Origin: Prosopocoilus inquinatus | Lineage: Eukaryota > Arthropoda > Insecta > Coleoptera > Lucanidae | Assembly: GCA_036172665.1 (NCBI GenBank) | Contig: CM069872.1 | Location: 38,364,101 to 38,428,100, forward strand | Direction of reading: 5' to 3' | DNA length: 64,000 nt | Shown: in pieces, positions 8,590 to 20,327 of the stretch | Layout of the letters: each line of letters starts with the position of its first letter | Numbering within the stretch: position 1 is the first letter of the stretch | Position numbers and translations under genes: made by a program | Notes under the pieces: model-generated | What the model was told of the DNA's origin: nothing | Databases searched by the model: none | Seen by the model: only the letters and a program-made list of their open reading frames with translations

Positions 8590-10840
8590 AAATAAAATCG
8601 GATCAGAAGTGGTTAAAAGAAGTTTCAAACATGTGTAAGTAGCACCATCTGTTAATATGTAGACGTAATTAATTTGTGTCCTTTAGTTGCGTAAAACAGC
8701 TGAACAAGACAAGTTTCAGAACGTTCAAGAACAATGTTCTGAAAACACCTTTAAAATTAAAAAAAAACATGAGCCATCTTTATTTGTGGGGGAATAATTT
8801 CAAGGATACTGAAAATCGCTAAAAAGTTTAAGAAATAATGTTACAACAAACAATTTCGAATAAATAAAGTTAAACAAAAATGGTTAAAAAATGTTTCAAA
8901 GAAATTTTAAACATCAGCACCGCCATCTATTAATCTGTGGTCGCAATTAATTTTGTCCGTTTGTACTTTGGAAGACAGTTTCAAAATAACTGAAAACAAA
9001 TTTCTTCAAGAGAGTGTGCAGTAACAGACATTATTCTATTTTTTTCCACGTAAATCACTTTCTTTCAGTTAAGTCAGATCAAACAAATTTTCCAGAAATT
9101 TTAGCACACCGAGATATTTAATATTTTTTTAATTAGTTTGTAAGCACCGTCCACGGTGATTTCCCTACTGAAAACACATTAACGTAAACGGTGTTTTACT
9201 GGAACCAATCGGTTTTACGTGTTATCCATGAAGCCACATAAATTCATGTAAATTTCTTTTTTCTGTCAGAACCGAAAACATAGATTTCTCTACAAAATAG
9301 TAAAAATTTAAATATCACGATTATTGTGTTCGTTTCCTAACTGAGTCACATACCGGTCGTTGCTGAAAAATGAGAACATAGACAATGCAGCGGTGGAAAC
9401 AAGCAAAACAGATGAATCGTACTTTTGTAAGCTTTGTATGCCTTCCTATTCGAAACTTGTCTTAGTTATTACAAGTGTTGTCGTTGAATAATACAGAAAA
9501 TGTAATAAAAAAACTTGAACTTAAGAATTGGTTAAAGTTAAATAATGAAATAATCAGTCTGTGTAACTCCTTGTGAATCTGGGTTGGTTGGTAAAGCATT
9601 TTAAATGTCCTACATTCTAGGAGCTTTCTACTTATCCTAAACACCAAAACGAAGAGAAAAAAGAAAACATATAAAAATACACAAACACTTCTGAAGCTAA
9701 GAATGAATGTTCTTTGGAAAAAGTTGAAATTTAAAAAACAATCAAAATTATTTATTTATAAATGGTAAAAACAAAAAATAAAAACGATTTGTTAATTTTA
9801 TAAGTCTATATCGAATAACTTTGCATCAGGATCAAGTACCTATATATTTTTATTTATTTTTAGCGTTTGATTCTATCACAGCAGAAATTCTCATACAAAA
9901 AGTTTGAAAAAAATAATAATAAACAGAAAAAAGGAACGAGAAATGTTATTGCTAAAAGGTAGAACTAAATACGTCTCGTATAGTTTTTAGATTGGTTCTC
10001 TAGGTTCGATTCTGGGACCACTGTTTCTTCTTTTTGTATTATAAATAGCTTGCCTAAATAAAAGGAAATCTTGATCTCAAATTTATTTTTTGATGGAGTG
10101 GTGGGTTCATCATTGAGTGCTGAAGATATGAAAGAAAAAAATAATAATATAACTTTCATGTTACCACATACAATAATATCTTGATAAAACAATATTTCTT
10201 ATTTTTTCTCTTCTATTCGATCTCTGTTGAAGAACGATATTTATAATGTATTTGATTTCCATGTAAAATTTTCAGATTTAATTAATTTAGACTGGAGTAA
10301 ATTATTTTCTGGGCTCAACGCGGTTATTTTCGGTTATCTGGGTTGTTTACTCTCATTACTCTCTCACTTTCTTTCAACAACACGTATAAATATCTATGTT
10401 CTCCATTCATGCAAAAATAATCAAATCAATTCTCAATAACTTAAATAACTCGATGATTTTTATACAAATGTTCTGTTTCATTCTAGACTCTGTTCACTCA
10501 GCGGGAAAACTTTATTTATCTCCAAATCATGCAAATGAGGCGACAACTCATAAATAAATAACACGTTTAAAAGCAAACGTTTGAACCATTCTTAAAAATA
10601 AAGACGACTCAATGGAATAATTCTCCTTTTTTCCCCGTATTTGTGCATTTTGTACAGTACATCATGAGACTGTGTTTGTCTTTGAGAATAAATTAAAGGA
10701 TAATTTTATTCAGTTAAAAATGAAAGTATAAACATTGCGCAAATATTTTATTTCAAAACAAGGTCTGATTCTTGTTAGGTTGAATCACGCAAACCTTACT
10801 GATAGTTGTTTTTTTACGGAGAGTCCATAAATAATGCCAA
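8590..10840. other. No gene seen
   Basis: More than 2 kb of AT-rich sequence with only short frames of biased composition. A tRNA-like B-box match near 10003 was examined and rejected. No repeat structure comparable to the neighbours was seen. Confidence 0.45.
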
Positions 10841-10844
10841 GAAC

Positions 10845-11800
10845 ACTGAAAATAAAAATTCCATTTCATGGTAGGGTCAAGTGATGTAAAAATGAGACAC
10901 TTTTTAGAATTTTCAATTTTTTAATGTGTTAGAGTCCTTCAACGGAAGTGATGAAATTGATGATTGTAAGAGGTAAATGATGATGAAGAAACTATTGACA
11001 ACTTAAAAACATACAAAAAATACCTTTAAAAAGGTGAAAATAAATAAAAACTGTGTCTCATATTTAACTCCGAAAAAGTCTACAAATGAGACATGCCAGA
11101 TTGAATATCATAAAATGCATGTATTAAGGGCTGTTTAACGTTAATCTTCAGTAGGCTTCCATCTGTTCCTATTAAAAAAAAACTGAAGATTACAGTGAAA
11201 CTGTGACTGAGAAACCCCGCCTAACAACAGTCATGGGCGACCTATCTAAAATTTATAAAAAAAATTATTTAATAGAAAAATACTTACAATAAATGAACAC
11301 ATAGATAAGTAAGATGATGCTGTCTTGGATAGAAACATTTATTAACTGCAAGTTAATAAATAAATAATAAAGTATGTATAATAAGAAAACTATCGGCAGT
11401 ATTGGATTATATTATTTTACCAATTTTATTTGATGTCTCATTTTTCGCCTGAATTTTGCGTGCCTCATTTTTACATCACTTGACCTGGTTACTTTCCAGA
11501 GGATTTCTCTTATCCAAGTGGACTTTACACTTTTCATTTTTACACAAAATATATATTATTAAGAAATTATTGTAAACACTTTCGTTCTCTGGAAATGCAA
11601 AACAGTGATCATGCAACGCATTGAAAATCCCATTCCATGGTAGTTACTTTCCAGAGAATTTCTTTTATCTAAATGAGCTTACACTTTTCTTTTTTAAATA
11701 AGATTGTGGGGAAAATTCACAAAAATATTACTGAGAAATTGTCGCAAACATCTTCGTTCAAAACAAAACAATGATCGTCCTTGTTTTGCAAGAGTAATAT
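10845..11800 (+). repeat. Local tandem duplication, unit about 155-160 bp
   Basis: Two adjacent units start with GTTACTTTCCAGAG (about 11488 and 11643) and share ACTTTACACTTTTC-like and AACAGTGATC-like blocks. The end of a third, leftmost unit (GAAAATAAAAATTCCATTTC) lies at 10849-10874, just left of the MITE. The MITE at 10875-11485 has therefore inserted at a unit junction, and the junction near 11640 is an empty version of the same site. Confidence 0.65.
10875..11485. mobile_element. 611-bp MITE with perfect 22-bp inverted ends
   Basis: The ends are exact inverted copies over 22 bp (10875-10896 and 11464-11485), beginning GGTCAAGTGATGTAAAA. The flanking trinucleotides are TAG at the left and TGG at the right. 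Comparison with the tandem-duplicate empty site (CATGGTAGTTACTTTCC near 11634) supports a 3-bp target duplication with one later change. A 3-bp duplication and a GG-starting end would fit a PIF/Harbinger-type origin, but the transposase is absent, so the superfamily stays open. Confidence 0.75.
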
Positions 11801-12790
11801 TTTAAATTTTAATTCATGCTTAAGTATTGCGTGCGTTGTCTTGGATCACGCAACGACGAAGCTGACCGATTTTTTGTATAGTCAGGTAATAAAAAGATGT
11901 CTACCCCATAAAATGTAAATTTAGTTTCGATCATTATATCGAGTAAGCGAAGTCGGCAGCGGAGGAGTACGTGCCTGCCTTCCATTCGATAATCCGCCTG
12001 CTTGGCATAGTGGTTAGCAAAACTAGTACACTTTATGAGGGAGACCTCTTTTTATTATCTGAATGTACATGCTTTGCCTCTTGTTATATTATTTTTGCTA
12101 TTATCTGCAAAAATGAAACGTTAGTTGACGACCTTCGATGATGATCTTAAAAAAAGAGAGAGGGACCATTGAAGATGGTCGAAAAAAGCAAAAGAAAAAC
12201 TAGTTTGCGGTTGGATTTATTTCAATTTAAAATGCAAGCTATGCTTGATTAAATATGCTATTTTGGTGACGTCTGAAAAGGTTCTTTCCCTAGGTTATTT
12301 TATTTTAATTATTATCAGACTGTCCCACCTACTTTATTTTTGCAAATATTGGTCATTGTTGTCAACCTTGACTCGTATAATAAACGCGAGCATTTATCCC
12401 CTCATTGAACTTTTACTGCTCGTTGAGATTATGCAAATAAACTGCCAACTGAAAATTGTCTCTACGCCTAACAATAAATAAATTTTGCATTTCTAGTGAA
12501 GCTAGAATGGGATTTTAGTAAAATTTCCTTGTCTTGTGAGTACCATGGTTTACGTAGAAAATAAGTGAAAATTCCTAGTTCTGAGGTCAGTCAGTGTGAT
12601 ATGAGATGTCCAGTTTCGAAAGATATCGGAATTCCCAGATAAGACATCGTATATCAAAACCAAAAGTTTGCTGGTGGGAGCGAAACCTGTTAGTGGTGTT
12701 CGTGTTCCAGTACTTCTAGAGACACCAGTCGTACGTGTTGTATTGAATTTGCAACTTTAAAGTGCTCGGCTTGTGTGTTTTAATAATTAG
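11801..12790. promoter_or_regulatory. Upstream region of the serine protease homologue
   Basis: No protein-coding gene was recognised. GCTTGGCATAGTGGTTAGC near 12000 resembles a tRNA or SINE A box, but no B box follows. The last 200 bp probably contain the promoter and 5' untranslated exon: TCAGTC and TCAGTGTG near 12587 resemble arthropod initiator sequences, and GGTACGTC near 12790 fits a splice donor that would pair with the acceptor just before the start codon. These sites are predictions only. Confidence 0.3.
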
Positions 12791-12847
12791 GTACGTCAAG
12801 GTTGCCTGTCTGTGCGTTTCAATTTAATGATATCTTAATGTTTCAGA

Positions 12848-15800
12848 ATGAAACTTGCCGTTTTCACGCTCGTCGTTATTGCGCTGGTGCGGGCGCAAGG
12901 CGGCGATGACAGGAATAGATCCATAGATGCAATTTTTCCGAGAAATCCGGGGCCCGCCGTGCCAACCGGATTCGAAATCGTCCCGGGCAAAACCACGGGT
13001 GGTTATGGCGCCCTGGAAAGATGCGGGGAAGGTTCGCAAGCGGGGCGAAGGGTATGCGTTCCATATTATAATTGCGATCCAATCACTAAGATTGTTACTC
13101 AAGAACCCAATTTTGGTGCTGGAATAATCGATATAAGGTGCGTAATATTATTAAAAAAAGTATTAATTTGCTGAAGCAGGAAGCCTCAAAAGCGATAAGA
13201 TTAAAAAATAATAATTAAGCGTAATTGTGGATTTAAACCGCAAGTTTTTTTTTTGCGGCTTTACGAATTAATTATTGATTTATACGAATAGTGAGAACCT
13301 TAAAATTCTATAAATACCAAAAGGTTTATAGCAAATATTGACAAGCAGGATATTCTCTAATTATTTTTTTTTGTAAGCCGTCCTAAAATAAGGACACATT
13401 TAAAAAAAATGCAATCACACATTTTAAATTAAAAGCAATCTTTGTATTTATATGGTGGTTGTTATAAAGAGAAAGGAAATCTCTGCCGAATGAAATACAA
13501 AAATTACTTTGACACCTAGCAGAGAAATTGTTTTTTTTTCATTACAAATTCGGAATCAGTATAAAAATCTTTGCTGATTTAACCGAATTCGTATATTTAA
13601 AAATAAAAAAGTTAGCAATGGTGGCCGTTTCAAATTGCACACCTTGTATGTCTAAATGATTTTTCTTTTATTGAAATTATATGAGCTTTCATATGGCAAA
13701 GCTTGTCGGTGAGCTAATAAATCACCCTGTATAAAAACCGAGGACGATTGCAAAATTTTTCGGTAAGTTTTCATGATTTTTTAACAATTGTTTTCAAAAA
13801 AGCTTTTTTGTAAGGAACGATGTTCTAGGTGCAGTAGCGGACAATAAAGTCCGGCAATGTTACTTCTTAGGCCCGGTTTTTCAATGACAGGTTAACCCTA
13901 ACTGTCGGTTTATTTCCGTGGTAACATGTACGAAGACAATTGTTTCCATGGCAATAAACTGAAGATTAAAGATAACTTGTGATTGAAAAACCGACCCTTA
14001 ATCGTAAGTTCGTTATTTTGTTAAGTAAGTATTAAATTTTATTAAGTTTAACATTTCAAACATTTTATTTACGTTTTACTGGCAATATACCGGGCGTCCC
14101 AATAAAGGCGAAGACGGGCGATATACAGTGTGTCCCAGATTGAGTAGGCTACCATGGGTAACTTTCTTATTAGTGAAGATATAGCCGTTGAGTATTTATT
14201 ACAACTCTTTTTTTGTTTTGTAAGTAAAAGTAATTTTTGTTTTTTCTCGCTTGCTTGATTTAAAACAAAAATATGATGCTTTTTAAATATTTTTTTTTAT
14301 TTAGGTATGTGTTATTTGCTATACATGGTTGAAACGAGAAAAGAAAATGCTATTTAATCGTATAAAAGTCCAATATGGCGTCCATTTAAAATAAGAAAGT
14401 TGCTATCAAATATCTTGAAAGCCGCCATCTTAAATTTTATTTTAACTTTACTTTCAACAGTATTTTATCAAACCTTTTAACTTTTAAAATAAAATAGTAT
14501 TAGCAGTATTAATCTTTATATCAATTTTTTTTCATACTTCTTATAATTACGAAGTTATTAGAAATTAAAGAAAAAAGCGATTTTCAGTTCTTCTGCAATA
14601 ATATCGAAACTATTCGGAATTTCCAAATTTTCTCAAAGGCATCCGAATTAGCCCGTAGAACTGTAAACCATTGCCCATTTAACCAAATCTCTATCTTCAC
14701 TAATAAGAAAGTTACCCGTGGTAGCCTATTCAATCTGGGATACACTATATAGGAAACCATAATATTTACAGCTTCAGGAGAGAAAAAAGTTATAGTGAAA
14801 GTGACCAAGAGAAATTAAAAGAAAATATTTTTAAGCATCTGAGTCGACAGCAAGGGGGCGCAATCAATAGATACTTAAAAATATTTTCTTTGAATTAATC
14901 TTGTTCACTTTGACTATAATTTATGTTCTCCGGAAGCTGTAGGTATTACGGTTTGCTTTTATATCGACGGTCGCTGCTCTTATTGAGACACTCGGTATAT
15001 GCAGTAGGTATCTCAATTCAAGCCTTCCCCAAGTAACATTCTTATATTGATTTTATTGTCCGCTATTGTATCTTCTGATTGAATGATAATTTTAATGAAA
15101 CCGATAATTAACGCAACTTTAACAAAGTATTCTAAAGTTCGGTATTTTTATCTCTGAGTAACTTTAATCATTGATTTATTCCCATAGTTAGAATTGTACA
15201 GACATTTGTTTCTCTAGGAATTAATCAACCGTTAAAGTTATTCAAAGATGAAAAGACCGGGCCTTAGTTTCAAAAGTTACCGAATGCCGGGGATTCCCAC
15301 AACATACAAATGTAATTACAAAACTTCTTCCAAAACTAAACTGTCATTTAACAAATTCTATGAATTTTAACATTAACTTTGTTCAAATAAATTTGATACC
15401 TATATTTTGGTGGCTAAAAAACAAAGTTTACTTTGAATAAATATACTTACACTGATTTTTTTTTATTTTAATAGGGCAGACGTTAGTGAGTGTGAAAGTT
15501 ATCTGGACGTGTGCTGTGGACTTCCTGAAGGTGGTACTTCACCTCTCCCACCGACTGTACCTACAAAACCTCCACCGCCCAAAGAGAGCTTCTGCGGGAT
15601 CAGAAACTCGAAAGGCATCGATTTCCAAATCACCGGAAATACCAACGAAGCCGAATACGGGGAATTCCCTTGGATGGTGGCGATTCTAAGGGCGAATTAT
15701 AATCCTGCGACGGACGAGTCTTTGTCGATCTGTGGGGGCTCGCTTATTGCCCCCTCTGTCGTCCTTACCGGGACCCATTGTGTTTACAAGTGAGTTCGTA

Positions 15801-17193
15801 ATATGTGAAGAGAAAACCTTCGTCAAACTGGTTTGAAACGAGATATTTATGTTCTTAATTATCGAGTGCAGACAGTTTTGTAAAATAGTTTCATTTTTCT
15901 TGGTGGGATTTTTAGTTATGTTATAGCCTTATTACCTTGATTGTTGTATACACTTGAATAATGATTTGGTCGCCTTTTTTTGAAATGAGACCGATAATGT
16001 GGGATTTTTTTCTCATTTGTTGCATTTAAAAGTGCAAATTGACTCGCATTGCAAGTAGGAAAAACCTTCAATTAATTTTATTTCCGCTGAAATAAACTGC
16101 GTTTAAAATACGGTTGAATTTGTCAAATCGACTTTCATTCTATCAGTTGTCGATTTGCTATACTTTTCTTTTAATTCTAGAATTACATTGTGATTATTAA
16201 GCGATACAAATCATCAACTCGGCCGAAGAAATTCTAATTTAAATTTGCTAAAATTTACAAAAATGTTGGTCTTATTTATAGGGGTGGTTAGATAGTTTCT
16301 GATTCAACTTAATTTTTGATACTCCAATTTATTGTTTTTTAATTTATAATGTTCAATTGTTATTAATAAAGAACGATTTCTGATTTTTTCTTCTATAGAT
16401 ATAAAGCTTCTGACATAATAGTTCGAGCTGGAGAATGGGACACACAAACGACAAAAGAGCGCCTCCCATACCAAGAACGAACCGTGCAAAACATAATCAT
16501 GCACCCCGGTTTCCAACCGCAGATCCTCTTCAACGACTTCGCACTTTTAATCCTTTCAACCCCCGTGGATAAGGCCGACAACGTCGGAACTATTTGCTTA
16601 CCACCGCAGGGGCAGCAGTTTTTTTCGGAGAACTGCTTCGCCAGCGGTTGGGGACAGAAAGAGTTTGGTGGTAAGTTCTTTGTTTGTCCGAAGGTGCAAA
16701 AGTTATGAGTGAATTTTCAGCTAAGGGACTGTATTCGGTAATTTTGAAAAAGATAGAGTTGCCGATCGTACAGAGGCCGCAGTGCTTGGAGGACCTTAGG
16801 AAAACAAGGTTGGGCAATTATTTCGAACTTCATGAATCTTTTATTTGCGCCGGAGGTGAAGAAGGCAAAGATACTTGCACAGTAAGTACATAAGTAGTTC
16901 ACAAATTAATAAAAAAGAAAACTAATAATGATAAATGACGATTTATAATAGAAAAAAAAAACAAATATTCTCATAATAACATAAATCTATTTTAGGGTGA
17001 TGGTGGTAGTCCTCTTGTATGTCCAGACCCAGAAAATCCTGGTAGGTACCAGCAAGCCGGAATTGTCGCTTGGGGAATTGGTTGTGGTGACAAGAAAGTA
17101 CCTGGAGTATATGCAAACGTATCTGCATTCCGTAACTGGGTCGATGACCAAATGAAAAGACTGAATTTGGACACCAGGCCTTATTATATTTAG
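12848..17193 (+). CDS. CLIP-domain serine protease homologue (PPAF2-like)
   Basis: Five exons: 12848-13137, 15475-15789, 16399-16670, 16721-16881 and 16996-17193. All introns are GT-AG and phases match, giving 411 residues. Residues 1-16 are a signal peptide ending VRA, so the product is secreted to haemolymph. A clip domain has Cys at 59, 70, 76, 103, 110 and 111. A Pro-rich linker (about 112-135) leads to a chymotrypsin-fold domain with His198 (LTGTHC) and Asp248 (FNDFALLIL). The motif usually GDSGGP reads GDGGSP, so the catalytic Ser is Gly349 and the protein should not cleave substrates. Insect homologues of this kind act as cofactors in prophenoloxidase activation; that role here is inferred from family resemblance. 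The ATG follows a splice acceptor (TTTCAG), implying a 5' untranslated exon with a short intron, about 12791-12846. Confidence 0.92.
13540..13660. repeat. Remnant resembling repeat family F, in intron 1
   Basis: The stretch AAAAAAGTTAGCAATGG, then TGGCCGTTTCAAATTG and CACACCTTGTA parallels the end of the family F copies near 3700 (TTAGCTATTGTAGCGGC and GAACAGCCTGTA). It is short and diverged, so the call is weak. Confidence 0.3.
13866..13999. mobile_element. Small PIF/Harbinger-like MITE in intron 1
   Basis: The left end reads GGCCCGGTTTTTCAAT, and the complement of the right end reads GGGTCGGTTTTTCAATCA. TTA flanks both sides. Internal blocks (GGTAACATG and CCATGGCAATAAACTG) are also partly inverted. 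Length is about 130 bp. A TTA duplication is typical of the PIF/Harbinger group, so a non-autonomous member is likely. Confidence 0.65.
14089..15000. mobile_element. Nested foldback elements in intron 1
   Basis: The outer pair is ACCGGGCGTCCCAATAAAGG near 14090 and, inverted, CTCTTATTGAGACACTCGGT near 14977. An inner foldback at about 14127-14752 has CAGTGTGTCCCAGATTGA, GGCTACCA and GGTAACTTTCTTATTAG at one end and the complement at the other. To its right, 14755-14955 is a further palindrome (CAGCTTCAGGAG with CTCCGGAAGCTG). The inner element lies within the left arm of the outer one, so it inserted later. The frame on the minus strand at 14584 belongs to the repeat. Confidence 0.65.
15100..15275. 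repeat. Foldback MITE in intron 1
   Basis: TTTTTATCTCTGAGTAACTT near 15147 pairs with AAGTTATTCAAAGATGAAAA near 15235. ATTGATTTATTCC pairs loosely with GGAATTAATCAA. The edge GACCGGGCCTTAG resembles the ends of the MITE at 13866, so it may belong to the same broad group. Confidence 0.5.
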
Positions 17194-17460
17194 AGACAAT
17201 AGTGTGTTAGTGAACGCGCTTGTGATTTTATAATACAAGTTTTTTTTTTTTTTGATGAAGGATTGCCATTGCCTATTTCTATTTACTGGAAAAAGAAAAT
17301 ACACTTTTTTGATTAATAACGTTATTTAATATCTTACGCGCATAGTACTGTAAACGAAAATAATTTAAAATTTTAAGTTGTAAGAATAGATTAAGTGGCA
17401 GAACAGGTAACTGAACTTCGCCTCTCTATCATATACAAGATAATAAAGTACATTTATTAT
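17194..17460 (+). terminator. 3' untranslated region with poly(A) signal candidate
   Basis: The stop codon at 17191-17193 is followed by about 250 bp without coding features. AATAAA at 17442-17447, in GATAATAAAGTACATTT, is the best polyadenylation signal seen, just before an ATT microsatellite. The true cleavage site cannot be fixed from sequence alone. Confidence 0.45.
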
Positions 17461-17856
17461 TATTATTATTAAATATGATAACATTAATGAGCAATTGTAT
17501 TACAATGAAGAAAAAAGACTTAAAGATAAAAATAAAGTTCTTTCGGATATGAGTTTACAAAAACAAAATATTTAAATCCATAATCTTTACTCTTCCTTCA
17601 AGACTAAAAGGATTATTGGTAATAATTTGAAGTTAGAAGGACAAAAGCAGACGAATTAGGACTTTTAAAACATGGTACTAACTAACAATCAGATTTACAG
17701 CTTCAAAGTTGAGTACTCAAGTGTATTTTTCAATTAATTCCAATTATCAAAAATTGCAATAAGGGGGCACATTCTAAACATAAAATTAAAATAGAGGCAA
17801 AGAGATTCTGTAACTTATTACGGGGCCATTAAAATTTACAGATGGTTTGGGGGTGG

Positions 17857-18050
17857 TTTATAGCTATTTATTATACAAGTGACTTATTTGTTATTAAGGC
17901 ACAAGTGTAATACACAGTTTTATCCAACACCTGTTTATTATGAAGTCATAATAATGCCGATTTTTTTCATAATGCCACTAGTGTTTTATAGACCTCGTCA
18001 TATATTCAAAATCGACGTTATAATGACTTCATAATAAACAGGTGTTGGAT
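17857..18050. mobile_element. Palindromic MITE family M, copy A (split by a hAT)
   Basis: ATCCAACACCTGTTTATTAT at 17922 is mirrored by ATAATAAACAGGTGTTGGAT ending at 18050, with GAAGTCATAATAATGCCGA and its complement inside. The left flank from about 17857 (TATAGCTATTTATTATAC) also matches copy B at 22122. The right end is interrupted after GTTGGAT by the hAT at 18051; sequence like the expected continuation (GATAAAA) resumes at 20324. Confidence 0.75.
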
Positions 18051-20319
18051 CAGTGGCGAATTTAGCACTTGAGAGCCCCGCCACCCCTCTAAGTATTTTC
18101 TGTATCACTACAGAGTGCATTCTGCGTGCACATTTCTACTATAGAATTCGCTCTAGATTTATTATTTATTACCAACAAATAAATTTAAAATTTTCTTTCT
18201 TATCGCTCTGTCAAACTATATAATTAATTACAATTACAATTCGAAAGGCAACGTTTCCGTCAACTGGTCGCCTACAGACATCATTCCACTTATATGAAAA
18301 TAAAGCCGCGCGCCGTTAATACCGCGCTTATGCTGTGGCTGAGGTACGTTTTAAAATTCGTATGCCGTGACTGGGGTACATTCCAAGATACACATGCTTA
18401 GACATAATCAGACTAGGGATGTTTCGAATAGGTTTGCCAACTTCTAAGTTTCGTTAATCGGGACATTATCTTTGAAAAATCAGAATGTGCCCATGTACAT
18501 TTATTGCTATTAGGCACACTAAACTTAATTGACATTTAACATGTCGGAGAGGGTTCGGAAACACAGTGACAGATTCGCCATTTTTGCGCTGCATATCGTT
18601 TACGAAATAGCAAAACTATGTTTTATTGTTTCTTATCTAGTAACTTGGTGAGAAATCACTGTGGACAATCATATCAAATTAGGTCAGCCAACCTATAAAA
18701 TCTGAAATTACTAATGAAAATGACGTTGTGTTTCGGAATGCAACATCGGAATGTCAAGCAAATCTAGGGACCCTAAAGACCTTGGAAGATTGGGTATTTG
18801 GGGATTGCTGCTGTTGGTTATCATCGATCACATGACTAATGATAGCCAATAAGTTTCGCCAAGTGAACGGTGACGACATCAAAAAATTATCCAATTGTTC
18901 AAATCTCCAAAGCAGTTTAATAGAGTAGGAAAGTAAACGTCACAGAAGACGGAGCCGAGTCGTTTAGTATCTTTCTCTAATAAGTCGGACATATGTCGTA
19001 ATTATTCCTGCTAATGACGGGGTTAACGTAAACATAACCTAACATTGAAAAATATTAACACGACGAGAACTCACACTTTTATAAGTTAGTATATTACATT
19101 TTTCCTTGAAAAATACTTGACAAATTCATTACCTGCTTTCTCACAGACATTTTCACCCAACTATATTCATTTTATTCTCTTAGGTTATGTTTCTTAACGT
19201 TGTTGACAAGCGACTGTACTTAGCTCAGACATATATTTTGTACAAATTTTTAATAACAAATAAATTAACCATTTACGTAAAATCAGACCAACTGAAATAA
19301 TTTTATTGAAGTTTTTCACCATAAGTTTCAGTAATAAGCAAAAGTTTTCACAAGAACTCGATGCAGAGTGAATATTTCCAGTTTATTTAACCTAACCCTT
19401 GCATTTTTGCAGTCCAATAGACTCCGTTTCAAATTTTCGGCCAGCTTTAGGACCGCCCACTTTTCTAATCTATTGCTATTAGATATCCGTTAAACTAATT
19501 CGTGAATTATCAAAGTACGCAAACTTCCGCCATTTTGGCTCCACCCTCTGGCGGCAAAATTTTAAACGCATTCCTTCACTAATATGAATAATTGTTAATG
19601 AAATATTGATGCGGTTGTAATAAACGTAATGCATTCATGTTAAGTTTTCATCGGATTTTGAAATTATTTAATTTATTTCTCTTCAAAATATTGACGGATA
19701 CTTCATTAGTGAGGGGCTTACGCCTGTAGCTGAGATGCTATTCAAGATTCGAATGTCGTGGCCAAGGTACATTTCAAGATGCACCAGTTTATGTATAATC
19801 AGGCTTGAGATGCTTTGGGTGGGGTTGCCAGCTTCTAAGTTTCGTAAATAGGGGCGTAGTCTTTGAAAACTCGGACTTTGTTTAGAAAGAAACGAGATTT
19901 TTGAAACATTAATAAGATTTTTTTTTAATTTGAATAGCAACGCAATAACGTAAGATAATTCTCCAAGTTGCCACACGAATAAAAGATTTCGCTAAATGTT
20001 CCGATTTGAAGCAGCATGTTTGCGAATGTTTCATTCGTGTAATTATTTACATGTTAGCTTACCAGTAATTTGTGCAAAAAAACCAGAGAATTGCTAAAAA
20101 ATAATTGGGACACGATACAAAGGCTTTGAATTCGGGGCATACAGCAAGATGCGGGACGGTTGGCAACCCATCTTGATGATTGCAGTTCTATCATACATAT
20201 TTTAAATAATATTTAAATGGAAACGTTGAAGCTATTTTTTTTAGAACTGGGATATGAGGCCCTCTTGATTTAAGGTCCCAGACGTGCGTCTCATGCGCCT
20301 GTGCGAAAATCCGCCACTG
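18051..20319. mobile_element. hAT-like element, 2.27 kb, no intact transposase
   Basis: The ends are CAGTGGCGAATTT and, inverted, AAATCCGCCACTG. The flanks TGTTGGAT (18043-18050) and TGTTAGAT (20320-20327) match at 7 of 8 positions, which fits the 8-bp duplication of hAT insertions. No recognisable transposase domain was found. The body contains a direct repeat of about 150 bp (18331-18500 and 19718-19880). It inserted into the palindromic MITE on its left and is therefore younger than that MITE. Confidence 0.78.
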
Positions 20320-20327
20320 TGTTAGAT

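Noticed and set aside
9960..10035. tRNA-like B box (GGTTCGATTCTGGG)
   Set aside because: No A box at the right distance upstream and no cloverleaf can be formed, so this is a chance match.
11990..12060. tRNA or SINE-like A box (TGGCATAGTGGTTAGC)
   Set aside because: No B box follows and there is no poly(A) tail or target duplication. It may be a relic of a tRNA-derived SINE but cannot be supported.
12824..13102. Minus-strand open frames over the first exon of the protease homologue
   Set aside because: They are antisense shadows of a real exon with matching splice sites and a recognisable clip domain on the plus strand.
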